A stretch of 64,000 nt of DNA from JAVJSD01 sp040219575 (GTDB taxonomy: Bacteria; Planctomycetota; Planctomycetia; Pirellulales; Pirellulaceae): NCBI GenBank assembly GCA_040219575.1, contig JAVJSD010000094.1:1-64000 (forward strand), written 5' to 3'. Shown here one piece after another: positions 1 through 10,264 of the stretch. Position 1 is the first letter of the stretch; every line of letters starts with the position of its first letter. The position numbers were made by a program, and so were the translations under genes. The notes under the pieces are model-generated. The model did no database searches. It was not told the DNA's origin and was given only the letters and a program-made list of their open reading frames with translations.

Positions 1-110
1 GTGATCTTCTGGCAGCTCTTCTTCACAGCGGCTACAAGGGCCGAGAGATCGCCCGAGTACGTGTATTCCAGGATGGCTTCGTCGATGATTCTATGTCCTC
101 TTCGGGGCAC
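1..110 (-). CDS. possible 5' part of a gene running off the left edge
   Basis: Read on the minus strand from a GTG at 110, the frame stays open to the window edge for 36 codons. It gives a plausible mixed-composition peptide (for example ..HRIIDEAILEYTYSGDL..). The frame also stays open upstream of that GTG through the first copy of the GGGAAACGGGGCCAGC repeat, so the true start is uncertain. I do not recognise the family. It could be a gene fragment or chance. Confidence 0.25.
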   Translation of the reverse strand, partial: MPRRGHRIIDEAILEYTYSGDLSALVAAVKKSCQKI

Positions 111-114
111 GCCT

Positions 115-192
115 AACGGGGCCAGCCACTCCTGTGGAGGCAGGGAAACGGGGCCAGCGCGGGGAAACGGCGGGGAAACGGGGCCAGCCACG
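115..192. repeat. short GGGAAACGGGGCCAGC direct repeats
   Basis: The core ACGGGGCCAGC occurs three times, near 116, 149 and 178, and a shortened GGGGAAACGG copy lies between the second and third. The array sits just downstream of the sulfatase stop codon. I see no coding potential in it. It looks like a small degenerate repeat cluster. Confidence 0.55.
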
Positions 193-205
193 TGTCAGGA
201 ACCTT

Positions 206-1681
206 TCATTGCCCCTTCGTGTTGTACCGCGGGTTTTTTGCGGGAAACACCGCCCCGGTCTCCTTCTGCCAGGCGTGTAGTCGGGCGGCCATTTCCTTGA
301 CACGTTCGGGCTGCTTCGCCGCCAGATCTTGCTGCTCGCCCAGATCGTCGGCCAGGTGGTAGAGCTCGTGGCGGCCGTCTTCGAAGAATTCGATCAACTT
401 CCAGTCGCCGTCGCGGATGGCGGCCGACGGTGAACCGCCCTGGTTGCCGTAGTGCGGGTAGTGCCAGAACATCGCTCCGCGGTCCTGCGACTCGCCGCGC
501 AATAGCGGCGCGAAACTCCGGCCGTCGACGTGCTGCTGCTCGACCAGGGGCAGTCCGCCAAGCTCCAGCATTGTGGGATAGAAATCGGTGCTGATCACCG
601 GGCTGTCGCACACGCTGCCGGGCTCGGTGACGCCCGGCGCGCGGACGATCATCGGTTCGCGGATGCCGCCCTCGTACATCCAGCCCTTGCCGGCCCGCAG
701 CGGAAGGTTGCTGGTGGGGTGGCCTTCGGAGGTGGAGAGCCCGCCGTTGTCGGACATGAAGATCACCACCGTGTTGTCGGCCAGCTTCAAGCGATCGAGT
801 GTATCGAGCACCTTGCCCACCGCGGCGTCCATCGCCTCGACCATGCCGGCGTACACGGCGTGCTCCTGCACCAGCCGCACCTTGCGGGCGCCCTCTTCGC
901 CCCAGATCGGCTTGTCTTCGGGCAGTTTCTTCCGCTTCTCTTCGTACTTGGCCTTCAAATCGGCCCGCGCCATCAGCGGCGTGTGCACCGAGTAGAACGA
1001 GAGGTAAGCCAGAAACGGCTTGTCGCGGTTGGCTTCGATGAACTTCGACGTTTCGGTCGCCAGGCGGTCGGGCAAGTGCTCGCCGTCGGGGCCGTCTTCG
1101 AGGCGGGGATTGCCATAGGGCGAGAAGTACCGCTTGCCGCCGTAGGGGCCGCCGCGTTCGATGCCTCCCTTGTTCACATCAAAACCTTGGTCTTCCGGCC
1201 AGAATCCTTCCGGCCCGAGGTGCCACTTGCCCGCGAAGAAGGTGGCGTAGCCCTGCTGCTTCAAGGTCTCGGCCAGCGTGACTTCCTTGTGCGCCAGTCG
1301 ATCGCTGTACGGGGCCGGCAGCAGGGGCGTGTTGCGCGACCACTTTTGCGGCTGATTCGCGCCGCCCGGATTGATGTAGTCGGTGATGCTGGTGCGAACC
1401 GGGTACTTGCCGGTGAGGATGCTCGAGCGGGTGGGCGAGCAGACGGGGCAAGCGGCGTAGGCGCTGGTGAACCGCATGCCGCCGGCCGCCAGCCGATCGA
1501 CGTTCGGCGTTTCGTAAAACGAGGTGCCGAAGCAGCCCAGATCGGTCCAGCCGAGATCGTCGACCAGGAAGAAGACAAAGTTCGTCTGCTCCTCTTCCTG
1601 CGCCTGGACGCGGCCGCCGGCCAAGAGTGTGAAGGAGAAGAGGGCGAGGGACAGGATCCACAAAGGATGGGAGAGGCGCAT
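206..1681 (-). CDS. secreted sulfatase, arylsulfatase A-like
   Basis: This is a type I (formylglycine-dependent) sulfatase of 491 residues that hydrolyses sulfate esters, probably on a sulfated polysaccharide. The chosen ATG opens a typical signal peptide (hydrophobic stretch through residue ~25, then VQA-QEEE), so it should act outside the cytoplasm; the frame extends 10 codons further upstream. Metal-binding DD lies at residues 41-42. The maturation motif CSPTR starts at Cys81, which an FGE-type enzyme would convert to formylglycine. GKWH near 148 and SDNGG near 313 complete the active site. The C-terminal part has the usual WKLIEF..ELYHLADD segment. The gene has its own upstream gap and no obvious operon partner. 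Substrate specificity cannot be read from the sequence. Confidence 0.93.
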   Translation of the reverse strand: MRLSHPLWILSLALFSFTLLAGGRVQAQEEEQTNFVFFLVDDLGWTDLGCFGTSFYETPNVDRLAAGGMRFTSAYAACPVCSPTRSSILTGKYPVRTSITDYINPGGANQPQKWSRNTPLLPAPYSDRLAHKEVTLAETLKQQGYATFFAGKWHLGPEGFWPEDQGFDVNKGGIERGGPYGGKRYFSPYGNPRLEDGPDGEHLPDRLATETSKFIEANRDKPFLAYLSFYSVHTPLMARADLKAKYEEKRKKLPEDKPIWGEEGARKVRLVQEHAVYAGMVEAMDAAVGKVLDTLDRLKLADNTVVIFMSDNGGLSTSEGHPTSNLPLRAGKGWMYEGGIREPMIVRAPGVTEPGSVCDSPVISTDFYPTMLELGGLPLVEQQHVDGRSFAPLLRGESQDRGAMFWHYPHYGNQGGSPSAAIRDGDWKLIEFFEDGRHELYHLADDLGEQQDLAAKQPERVKEMAARLHAWQKETGAVFPAKNPRYNTKGQ

Positions 1682-1763
1682 GGGGGCTCCTTGGTCGACA
1701 AAGAAGTGCATTCCGCTACCGCTACGGTAACCGTCGCCCGCGCAGGCCTCAAGTCGCCGGGGC

Positions 1764-1788
1764 GTTGAATATCAAGCGCCTATTCAAC
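1764..1788. other. hairpin between the CBS operon and the sulfatase
   Basis: An 8-bp perfect inverted repeat, GTTGAATA / TATTCAAC, with a 9-base loop lies in the 289-bp gap between the end of the ferredoxin oxidoreductase operon and the sulfatase start. It has no following T-run, so a rho-independent terminator is not supported. It could be an operator or a weak RNA structure for either neighbour. Confidence 0.3.
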
Positions 1789-1970
1789 AAGCCGGTACTT
1801 TTGACGAGAACGGTACGCGACTCATGTCCGCTGGAGCTTGGACATTGATCAAGTCGAAGATGCGCCAACGGGCGCCGAGATCAGCCGGGCCGAGTTGAAT
1901 TCGAGACGAACTCCCGCGCGTCGCAGAAACCCATGAGATGGCCGCGGCGATCGCACTCGCGACGACCGGC

Positions 1971-2491
1971 TCACTCGCTGGCGGCGAGCATGCGTTCGGT
2001 GAGGTAGCTGAGAATGTCGCGGACCGAGATGATGCCGATGGGATTGCCGCCGTCGTCGACGACCGGCACATGGCGGAAGCCGCCGACGTCCATCCGCTGC
2101 ACGGCGAAGGCCAGCTTGGCGGTGGGCTTGAGGGTTTCGACCGAAGTGGTCATGAATTCGGAAACGGGTTTGTCGCCGAGCGTGTCGATCTCGGTCCCCA
2201 CACGCATCAGGGCGTCGCGCTCGCTGAAGATGCCGACCAGTTTCTGATCCTCGACCACCAGCACGCAGCCGATGCCCTGTTCCAGCAGCTTGTTGAGCAC
2301 GTCGCGAACGGGGGTGGCGGGGGCGACGAAGATCGGCGGCTTGGGACGCAGGGCGGAGACGCGGTCGCGCAGCAGGTCGCGTTCGACGGCCGTGGCCGGC
2401 TCCGGCAGGTGCAGGTCGTCGAGCGATTGACCGCACGCTTCACAATGGTCGGCGCCGCCGATGTTTTCGCTGTCGCAGTAGGGGCAGATGA

Positions 2492-2495
<4 letters not shown>
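1971..2495 (-). CDS. zinc-ribbon plus tandem CBS-domain protein
   Basis: A 174-residue protein with two parts. Residues 1-25 form a zinc ribbon (C4-x2-C7, C18-x2-C21). Residues ~50-172 hold a pair of CBS domains (..IGCVLVVEDQKLVGIFSERD.. and ..FRHVPVVDDGGNPIGIISVRD..). CBS pairs usually bind adenine nucleotides or S-adenosylmethionine and regulate a partner. Its ATG overlaps the korB stop by four bases (ATGA), so the two are almost certainly translationally coupled. That coupling suggests a nucleotide-sensing or assembly factor for the oxidoreductase, which is inference. Together with the CBS protein at 5547-6011 it brackets the enzyme genes. Confidence 0.85.
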
Positions 2496-3520
<1,025 letters not shown>

Positions 3521-3582
3521 TTCAGGAGGATCTTTCTTCGGCGGAAGGCGAACCCGCGGCGAGGCGGAGGCCTGCAGTGGTC

Positions 3583-5454
3583 TTACTTCAGTTGTTCGTT
3601 GATCGCTTCGACAATCTCGGCGACGGCAAACGGTTTCCCCTTAACCTTGTTCAGCCCGACGGCGTCGACCAGGTATTTGGCCCGAATCAGCGTGCGAAGC
3701 TGTCCCATGTTGAGTTCGGGGATCAATACTTTTTCGTAGCGGCTGAGGATTTCCTGCAGATTCCGCGGGAAGGGGAACAGCCACCGCAAATGGGCGTGGG
3801 CGACCGACTTGCCCTGGTTCCGGCAACGGGTGACGGCGGTCGTGCAGGAGCCGAACGTGCCGCCCCAGGACAGCACCAGCAGCTTGCCGCTCTCCGGTCC
3901 GTGGACCTCCTGGGGAGCGACGAACTGGGCCACGTTTTCGACCTTCTTGGCCCGCGTGTCGATCATGTGCTGGTGGTTGTCGGGATCGTAGCTGACGTTG
4001 CCGGTGACGTCCTGCTTCTCCAGGCCGCCGAGACGATGCATCAGCCCGTCGGTGCCGGGCAGCGCCCAGGGCCGAGCCAGCATCTCATCACGCGCGTAGG
4101 GCATGAAGGGCTCGCCGTTCTCCATCGGCCCGGGGTGCTTGATCTCGATCGACTCCAGATCCTCCAGCTTGGGGATTCGCCACGGTTCGGCGCCGTTGGC
4201 GATGAAGCCGTCGGTCAGCAAGGTGACCGGCGTCATGAAGCGGGCGGCGACGCGCCAGGCCTCTTGGGCGGTGTAGAAACAGTCGGCCGGACTGCGGGCG
4301 GCCAACACCGGCATCGGGCACTCGCCGTTGCGGCCGAAGATGGCCTGCAGCAGGTCGGCCTGTTCGGTCTTGGTGGGCAGGCCCGTGCTGGGACCGCCCC
4401 GCTGGACGTTGACGATGATCATCGGCAGTTCGAGCATCACGCCCAGCCCCATGGCTTCGCCTTTGAGGGCGATGCCCGGTCCGCTGGTGCCGGTGACCGA
4501 CAGCGCCCCGCCGAACGACGCGCCGATGGTGGCGCAGACGGCGGCGATCTCATCCTCGGCCTGGAACGTCCGCACGCCGTAGTTCTTGAACTTGCTCAGT
4601 TCGTGCAGAATGTCGCTGGCCGGCGTAATCGGGTAGGTGCCGTAGAAGACTTCCTTCTTGCTCAAGCGGGCGGCGGTGACCAGCCCCCACGCCAGGGCCT
4701 GGTTGCCCATGATGTTTTTGTATTTTCCCGGCGCCAGTTTGGCCGGTTCGACGCGGTAGCTTTCGCCGAAAGCCTCGGTCGTTTCGCCGTAATTCCACCC
4801 GGCTCGCAGGGCGCGTTCGTTGGCCTGAGCGATTTCAGGTTTCCCGCCGAACTTGTCGTGGATGAACCGCAGCGTGGGATCGAGCGAACGGCCGAACAGC
4901 CAGTACACGAGCCCCATGGCGAAGAAGTTCTTGCAGCGGTCGGCGATCTTCTGGCCCAGTTCCAGGTCCTCCACCGCCTTGCGGGTGAGGGCGGTCATGG
5001 GAACCTTGATCAGCCGATAACCTTCGACGGTTCCGTCTTCCAGGGGATTGGCGTCGAGGTGGGCCAGCTTGAACTCTTTGGGCTCGAAGCTGTCTTCGTT
5101 GACGATCAGGATGCCGCCCTTGTCGAGGTCGGACAGATTCGTCACCAGCGCCGCCGGGTTCATCGCCACCAGCGCGTTAAGCGTGTCGCCGGGGGTGAAA
5201 ATGTCCTCCGAGGCGAACTGCACCTGGAATCCGCTCACGCCGGCGCGGGTTCCGCGCGGGGCGCGGATCTCGGCGGGGAAGTCGGGAAACGTGGCGACGT
5301 CGTTGCCGGCCAAGGCGGACGTCCCGGTTAGCTGGCTCCCGGCCAATTGCATTCCATCCCCCGAATCACCCGCGAGGCGAACGGTCGCCCCGTCGAGAAC
5401 CAGCGTTTGCTTTTGGGTGGAGGGAGAAGTGGTGCCTTCAGTTGAGGTCGACAT
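3583..5454 (-). CDS. korA: 2-oxoacid:ferredoxin oxidoreductase, fused gamma-alpha subunit
   Basis: A 623-residue fusion of the gamma and alpha domains. The N-terminal gamma part starts with RLAGDSGDGMQLAGSQ near residue 25. The alpha part begins around residue 250 with YPITPASDILHELS, followed by FQAEDEIAA and SVTGTSGPGIALK. The alpha/beta pair binds TPP and 2-oxoacid, and the gamma domain binds the CoA-transfer side. The ATG at 5454 is preferred over a TTG nine codons upstream because it matches the usual family N-terminus. The gene is second in the operon CBS - korA - korB - CBS-zinc ribbon. Such two-subunit KorAB enzymes can work in an oxygen-tolerant TCA cycle (known for actinobacterial relatives); the role here is inferred. 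Confidence 0.92.
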   Translation of the reverse strand: MSTSTEGTTSPSTQKQTLVLDGATVRLAGDSGDGMQLAGSQLTGTSALAGNDVATFPDFPAEIRAPRGTRAGVSGFQVQFASEDIFTPGDTLNALVAMNPAALVTNLSDLDKGGILIVNEDSFEPKEFKLAHLDANPLEDGTVEGYRLIKVPMTALTRKAVEDLELGQKIADRCKNFFAMGLVYWLFGRSLDPTLRFIHDKFGGKPEIAQANERALRAGWNYGETTEAFGESYRVEPAKLAPGKYKNIMGNQALAWGLVTAARLSKKEVFYGTYPITPASDILHELSKFKNYGVRTFQAEDEIAAVCATIGASFGGALSVTGTSGPGIALKGEAMGLGVMLELPMIIVNVQRGGPSTGLPTKTEQADLLQAIFGRNGECPMPVLAARSPADCFYTAQEAWRVAARFMTPVTLLTDGFIANGAEPWRIPKLEDLESIEIKHPGPMENGEPFMPYARDEMLARPWALPGTDGLMHRLGGLEKQDVTGNVSYDPDNHQHMIDTRAKKVENVAQFVAPQEVHGPESGKLLVLSWGGTFGSCTTAVTRCRNQGKSVAHAHLRWLFPFPRNLQEILSRYEKVLIPELNMGQLRTLIRAKYLVDAVGLNKVKGKPFAVAEIVEAINEQLK

Positions 5455-5546
5455 CGCTCGCTCGTGGATCAGTTCGTCCAATTCGTCGGCTATGGGTATT
5501 ATTGGCCGCTCGGGGCGGGAGGCAAATTGCGGCCGGTGGGCAAGGC

Positions 5547-6011
5547 TTACGCGCCTTCTCGCTGCTGCAGAGTATGGTGGGGACTCGGCGGCAACGTGTA
5601 GATGATGGATGGGAAGTGCTCTACCAGGTAGTGCAGGATCCCGGACACTTTCACAAGGCCCTCGGGCTGGCCTTGTTTGTTGACGATCGGCAAGCGACGG
5701 TAACCGCCGGAAGCCATCTTATTAATGGCGACGCCCACCGTATCGGTCGGTCGGAGCGTCACCGGATTGGCAATCATGGCCTGTTGGATGGAGACGTCGA
5801 AGTCGCCTCCCTTGGCAATCAACTTGAGGGCGTCGCGTTCGGTGAAGACACCGAGCAACTCCCCATCGCGGCAAATCAACAAGCTGCCGGTCTTGTGCTG
5901 GCGAAGCGTTTCAATCACTTCGCGTACGGTGGTGTTCGGTTTGACGCAGACCGGTTTCGCCGGATGGGCATGCGTGACCGGCTCGGTATTCAGGTCCAGA
6001 TGAAAGTCCAC
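5547..6011 (-). CDS. tandem CBS-domain protein, first gene of the korAB operon
   Basis: A 154-residue protein that is almost entirely one CBS pair. The first CBS domain runs from ~residue 18 to 75 (..TGSLLICRDGELLGVFTERDALKL..), the second from ~80 to 135 (..YRRLPIVNKQGQPEGLVKVSGIL..). The start is a GTG with AAGGA about 10 bases upstream. It precedes korA by 92 bp on the same strand and is probably the promoter-proximal gene of the operon. It has no catalytic or DNA-binding domain, so a nucleotide-responsive regulator of the downstream enzyme is the simplest idea (inference). Confidence 0.83.
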   Translation of the reverse strand: MDFHLDLNTEPVTHAHPAKPVCVKPNTTVREVIETLRQHKTGSLLICRDGELLGVFTERDALKLIAKGGDFDVSIQQAMIANPVTLRPTDTVGVAINKMASGGYRRLPIVNKQGQPEGLVKVSGILHYLVEHFPSIIYTLPPSPHHTLQQREGA

Positions 6012-6552
6012 GGATCAACTTGTCCTTATACCACCAATGCACGCCTGAGCTTTTCCCGCCAAGGCGACCGCCGTTGACGCCTTCCCGCGGGCAGGTTGCG
6101 AGGGACGTCGGCTCCCACGCAACAAATCCACGGCCACTCTACAAATCGCCCACTCTACAAATCATCGTGTGGCAACGAGCCGGTTGGCCAACAATTCGGG
6201 AGAGACACCACCGACTAACAGGTCCGATCGCGGCGCAGACCGTTGGTCCCGCACTACGCGACAAACTAACATCGCCGGATCGGACTGACAAGGTGATAGC
6301 GGTTAGGTCGACCTTAATTCTGCATGAGATTCGCCAGGCGGCCCACCGTCAGCGCCGAATTCTCCCCACTCGGGCGGTGGGCCCACCGCGGGGCGAAGTC
6401 GATGTCCGGTTTGTCGTCCTCCTTGCCGGCTGTCGGCCGGTGTTTTGATCGTCCGCCGGCTTGATCTTCCGCCGGCTTGACCGACCGCCGCTTGTCGCCG
6501 GCAAGGGCCTGCCAGCGTCATCCGTGGTCGGCCGACACCTGCTGGAGGCCGT
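6012..6552. other. 541-bp gap with small direct repeats
   Basis: No supported gene. A 14-base direct repeat CCACTCTACAAATC occurs at 6134 and 6150. Near 6447-6485 a CCGCCGGCTTGA-type unit is repeated three times just downstream of egtD. The upstream part should carry the promoter of the CBS-korAB operon. I cannot place -35/-10 boxes with confidence. Confidence 0.5.
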
Positions 6553-7524
6553 CTAATCGCGCACTTCGAAGTACACCACGGCGAAATAGCCGCGCTGGTC
6601 GGTCCAGGTGCGGCGGCGGACGAGGCCGGCTTGGGCCGCCTGCTGACAGAACGACTCCAGGTCGTACTTGTGCGAGTATTCGGTGCAGATCGTCTCCCCT
6701 TCGGCCAGATCAAAAGCCTCGCCGCCGATTTCGACTCGTTGCCGGCGGCGGCTGACGAGGTGCATCTCGACGCGGCCCGCAGCATGATTGTAGACCGCGC
6801 GGTGGCGGAATTGATCGATCGAGAGGTCCGCCTCCAATTCGCGGTTGATGCGCCGCAACAGGTTGAGATTGAACTGTGCGGTGACGCCCTGGGCGTCGTT
6901 GTAGGCCGCCTCCAGCACGGCCGGATCCTTCTTCAAGTCAACGCCCAGCAGCAGCCCGCCGTCGGGTCGGCAGAGCTTCGCAATCTGCTCGAGCAAGTCA
7001 TCCACATCCGCTGGTTCGAGGTTGCCGATCGTGGAGCCCGGGAAGTACACCACGCGGTGGTGGTGCGGCACGACGTCGTCTGGCAACTCGAAGGGTTGCG
7101 TGAAGTCGGCGCAGACGGGATGCACGGCCAAACTGTCGTAGTCCGCCGAAATGGCGACGGCCGTCTGTTGCAGGTGGTCGCGCGAGATGTCGACCGGCAC
7201 GTACGCGGCCGGCGCGTCGAGATGATCGAGCAGGATGCGGGTTTTGACGCCCGCCCCGCTGCCATATTCGACCAAGACGCAATCACTGCCCAGGACGCCG
7301 GCCATCTCGCCGCCAAAGGCGCGCATGATGTCGAGTTCGGTGCGGGTGGGATAGTACTCTTCAAGTTCGCAAATCTGCTCGAACAGTTCAGAGCCGCGTT
7401 GGTCGTAGAAGTACTTGCTTGGCAGGCGTTTTTGCGGCCTCGCCATGCCGGCGAGCACGTCGTCGCGGAAGGTATCGACGCTCGGCTCGAGGTCGAGAAG
7501 TGGTGGTCCGGGGTCGCGATCCAT
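6553..7524 (-). CDS. egtD: L-histidine N(alpha)-methyltransferase EgtD
   Basis: A 323-residue S-adenosylmethionine-dependent enzyme that trimethylates histidine to hercynine, the first step of ergothioneine synthesis. Length and sequence match the EgtD family (usual length about 320). The N-terminal KYFYDQRGSELFEQI motif is at ~residue 32, and the SAM-binding loop VEYGSGAGVKTRILL is near residue 80. FPGSTIGNL and the C-terminal EYSHKY segment of the histidine-binding domain follow. The ATG at 7524 gives the family N-terminus; the long in-frame extension upstream is an open frame only. It lies 59 bp downstream of egtB on the same strand, and the pair is presumably one transcript. Confidence 0.95.
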   Translation of the reverse strand: MDRDPGPPLLDLEPSVDTFRDDVLAGMARPQKRLPSKYFYDQRGSELFEQICELEEYYPTRTELDIMRAFGGEMAGVLGSDCVLVEYGSGAGVKTRILLDHLDAPAAYVPVDISRDHLQQTAVAISADYDSLAVHPVCADFTQPFELPDDVVPHHHRVVYFPGSTIGNLEPADVDDLLEQIAKLCRPDGGLLLGVDLKKDPAVLEAAYNDAQGVTAQFNLNLLRRINRELEADLSIDQFRHRAVYNHAAGRVEMHLVSRRRQRVEIGGEAFDLAEGETICTEYSHKYDLESFCQQAAQAGLVRRRTWTDQRGYFAVVYFEVRD

Positions 7525-7583
7525 GGCGGCTTCCTGGGCGGCGTGGGCGGGAGGGGGATTCAAAGAGACGCGTCGCCGATTGT

Positions 7584-8930
7584 TTAGGACGACAACTGCA
7601 AGTCCCGGGCCAGTCGGATTCCGGAGAACTGCCAGCGTGCATCGGGGGGGAAGAAATTGCGGTAGGTGGGACGGATGTGCGTGCGCGAAGTCGCGCACGA
7701 TCCGCCCCGCAGCACGTACTGGTTGCACATGAATTTGCCGTTGTACTCGCCTAGCGCGCCGACGGGAGGGCGATAGCCGGGATAGGCGGCGTAGGGGCTG
7801 GCGGTCCACTCCCACACGTCGCCGAACATCTGTCGCGGGCAGGTGAAACCGCCCTCTTCCCCGGCGGCCGTCGGGCGCAGGGCGCCGCTTTCCACGAAAT
7901 TGCCGGTCTCGATCCGCCCGGGGTCGGCGGCATGCTCCCATTCCAACTCGCGAGGAAGCCGCGCCGCGGCCCAACGAGCGAAAGCGTCCGCTTCGAAGTA
8001 GCTCACATGGCAGACGGGCTGGTCGGCGTCGATCGGCTCAAGCCCGTTGAGCGTGAAGTGCAGCCATTGGCCGTCGCGCCGATGCCAGTACAAGGGTGAT
8101 TCCCACGACTCGCTTTGTCGCTGGGCCCAACCCGCCGACAACCACAGTTGCGGGCGACGATATCCGCCGTCTTCGACAAACGCCTGATACTGGCCATTGG
8201 TCACCAGTCGGTCGGCGAGCTCAAAATCGGCAAGAAACTGTTGGTGCCGCGGCCCTTCGTTATCGAAGGCGAACCCCTGACCGTCGTGTCCGAATTCGAA
8301 CAGGCCCTCCTCATAGGAGTGCCAGTCGGAGATCTCACCAGGCGGTCGGCGCTGCGGTGACGGCGCCGGTTTGCCGTTTCCGCGGGTCGTTGCCGCTTCT
8401 CGCGAACGAAATACGGGGAACAGCGGATTGCAGGAGAGCACGTGCTTGATGTCGGTCAGCATCAACTCTTGATGTTGCTGCTCGTGATGCAGGCCGATCT
8501 CGAGAACGCGCAGAATCTCGGCCGCATTCTCACCGGGCGGATCGCGGAGCAAAGCCGCCGTCTGTTCATCAACCGCCTGCCGGTACCGGTGGACCTGCCG
8601 CACCGTGGGACGCGACAGAAGCCCTCGCTGTGCGCGGGGAAACTGTGGACCGACGGTGTTGTAGTAGGAATTGAACAGCACCTCGTAGGCGCTGTCGTAG
8701 GGTTTGTATCCCGTCGCGAAGCGGCGCAGCAGGAAGGTTTCGAAGAACCACGTCGTGTGCGCCAGGTGCCAGCGCGTGGGACTGACGTCGGGCATCGACT
8801 GCACGACGCAGTCCTCCACCTCGAGGGTCGCGCAGAGCGATTCCGTGAAATCGCGAACTTGCCGGTAGCGCGACGCCGCGTCGCCCGCACGTTCGACGCC
8901 GATCACGTCTGCGGCAGTATTTGTGCTCAT
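7584..8930 (-). CDS. egtB: ergothioneine biosynthesis sulfoxide synthase EgtB
   Basis: A non-haem iron enzyme of 448 residues that joins hercynine to a thiol (gamma-glutamylcysteine or cysteine) using O2, the second step of ergothioneine synthesis. The N-terminal DinB-like domain carries the expected iron ligands: His in HTTWFF at residue 58 and the two His of HEQQH at 149 and 153. The C-terminal formylglycine-generating-enzyme-like fold ends with RGGSCATS..RNFFPPDARWQFSGIRLARD, characteristic of EgtB. ATG 8930 is used; another ATG lies three codons upstream. The downstream partner is egtD. No egtA, egtC or egtE homologue is in this window. Confidence 0.95.
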   Translation of the reverse strand: MSTNTAADVIGVERAGDAASRYRQVRDFTESLCATLEVEDCVVQSMPDVSPTRWHLAHTTWFFETFLLRRFATGYKPYDSAYEVLFNSYYNTVGPQFPRAQRGLLSRPTVRQVHRYRQAVDEQTAALLRDPPGENAAEILRVLEIGLHHEQQHQELMLTDIKHVLSCNPLFPVFRSREAATTRGNGKPAPSPQRRPPGEISDWHSYEEGLFEFGHDGQGFAFDNEGPRHQQFLADFELADRLVTNGQYQAFVEDGGYRRPQLWLSAGWAQRQSESWESPLYWHRRDGQWLHFTLNGLEPIDADQPVCHVSYFEADAFARWAAARLPRELEWEHAADPGRIETGNFVESGALRPTAAGEEGGFTCPRQMFGDVWEWTASPYAAYPGYRPPVGALGEYNGKFMCNQYVLRGGSCATSRTHIRPTYRNFFPPDARWQFSGIRLARDLQLSS

Positions 8931-9362
8931 CAGAAGCATTCACGTCGAAGGATCGCGCTTTTGCCGCATGCCCGCACCGTGGATTGTAGCGCGTCGTCAA
9001 TCCCGGCATGACGTCTCACGAGTTGAGAATCGAGGCGCCGTGAGCCCCCGGAATCGCTCACCCGGAATCGCCCGGGGGCGGCAGGCGGCCCGGCGGAAAT
9101 GCGCCACAGCGCACGACTTCCGTTTCGCATTCCTCGTGCGGAGTTTCCTGTTTTTCGAATGGCGAGCCGCAAGATAAAGGTGCTTACCGATGGGGTCAAC
9201 CCACAGAGCCTCTTCGAGACCTGCTCCTCGCTGTGCCCCGGTTTCGATGTTCCGCCGACGCGCGGGGTTACAGCCAAATCTGGATGCTGCCGCGGGCGGC
9301 ATGCGGGTCCGCCGTGCTGGGCGGGAATGTATGGCAGCATACAATACGGAATCCCGTGCGGT
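8931..9362. other. 432-bp gap, nothing recognised
   Basis: This gap lies between egtB and yidD, both on the minus strand. It should contain the egtB promoter and the 3' end of the rnpA-yidD transcript. I see short GGAATCGC repeats near 9050-9075 but no gene, strong hairpin or terminator. Confidence 0.4.
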
Positions 9363-9602
9363 TCACGGAGGATCGTACCCGCCGGGATGAAAGGGATGGC
9401 AGCGGCAGATACGCAGCGCGCCCCGGATCGAACCGCGCACGGCGCCGTACTTCTTCACCGCCCCGATGAAGTAATGGCTGCAGGTGGGCGTGAACCGGCA
9501 CTGGCGACCGAAAATCGGGCTGAGGAAGATCTGATACAGCCGGACCAGGACGATCAGCGTCCAACTCGGCAGTCCGACGATCGCGGCCCACAAGAATCTC
9601 AC
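9363..9602 (-). CDS. yidD: membrane protein insertion efficiency factor YidD
   Basis: A 79-residue protein of the YidD/DUF37 family, which helps YidC insert inner-membrane proteins. The diagnostic core is present: LVRLYQIFLSPIFG, then CRFTPTCSHY with its conserved cysteines, and CHPFHPGGYDPP at the C-terminus. The hydrophobic/amphipathic N-terminal stretch is residues 1-25. The start is a GTG that overlaps the rnpA stop by four bases (GTGA), so translation is coupled to rnpA. This rnpA-yidD order is conserved across bacteria. Confidence 0.95.
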   Translation of the reverse strand: MRFLWAAIVGLPSWTLIVLVRLYQIFLSPIFGRQCRFTPTCSHYFIGAVKKYGAVRGSIRGALRICRCHPFHPGGYDPP

Positions 9603-9973
9603 GTTGGCTCTCGCGGCGTGTTGCGTTGAATCTTGTTCGCCACGCGACGGGCGAGCCCGGGCAGCGACGTGGAAATCGAGGCGAAGTCGGGCTCGGCGCC
9701 GCGTTTGGGCCGGAGCACGTAGTCGATGCCCGGCGGAAGGTCCTGCCGACCGAGGCGAAACGCCTCCCGCAGGCGCCGCTTCCAGCGGTTGCGGACGACG
9801 GCGTTGCCGACCTTTCGCGACACCGACAATCCCAGCCGCGGGTAGGGCAGTCCGTTGGCGCAGGCGTTGAGGACCAGCGTGTCGTCGGCCGCGTAGACCC
9901 GACTGCGATAAACGCGATCGAAGTCGGCCTGACGACGAATGCGGCATTTGGCTGAGAATCTTTGGTCGGCCAT
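9599..9973 (-). CDS. rnpA: ribonuclease P protein component
   Basis: The 124-residue basic subunit of RNase P, which supports the catalytic RNA in 5' tRNA processing. Family features are CRIRRQADFDRVYRSR near the N-terminus and the RNR-type motif GNAVVRNRWKRRLREAFR around residues 53-70. The start at 9973 gives the normal N-terminus and has GAGAG just upstream; an ATG at 10021 would add 16 residues. rpmH (ribosomal protein L34), usually immediately upstream, is not found in the next 750 bp, so the gene order is partly broken here. The 3' end overlaps yidD. Confidence 0.95.
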   Translation of the reverse strand: MADQRFSAKCRIRRQADFDRVYRSRVYAADDTLVLNACANGLPYPRLGLSVSRKVGNAVVRNRWKRRLREAFRLGRQDLPPGIDYVLRPKRGAEPDFASISTSLPGLARRVANKIQRNTPREPT

Positions 9974-10264
9974 CGGCTCTCGTTCGATGGAATCGGTGCG
10001 CCAATCGTTTTCTACACCCATCATAGCCGTCCCGCGCGGAATATCGGCAGACCCCGTGCGGAAGGCCGGGCGCGTCCTCGCTGGCGCAAGCGGCATGAGC
10101 GTCGTGTTCGCTCCTCGGCCCGAGTCCATCCGTCCAGAGTCTGTCCGCCCAGAGTCCGCCGATAGGCCGTGACAGTGGGCCAGTTTGAACGACACGTAAG
10201 GCCACAACGACACGTCCGCGTTGAGCAGTGGGATGCTTTTGGAGGAAAGGCGATTTGTGAATGA
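9974..10264. other. gap upstream of rnpA, without rpmH
   Basis: No gene is supported here on either strand. Translating both strands gives nothing like the short, arginine- and lysine-rich L34 protein. A short triplicated unit (GAGTC.GTCCGCCC-like) lies near 10128-10165. It runs into the nested repeat cluster that follows. Confidence 0.45.

Noticed and set aside
9363..10205. 280-codon minus-strand frame covering yidD and rnpA
   Set aside because: Only its last 79 residues match a family (YidD). The rest is rnpA read in the wrong frame.
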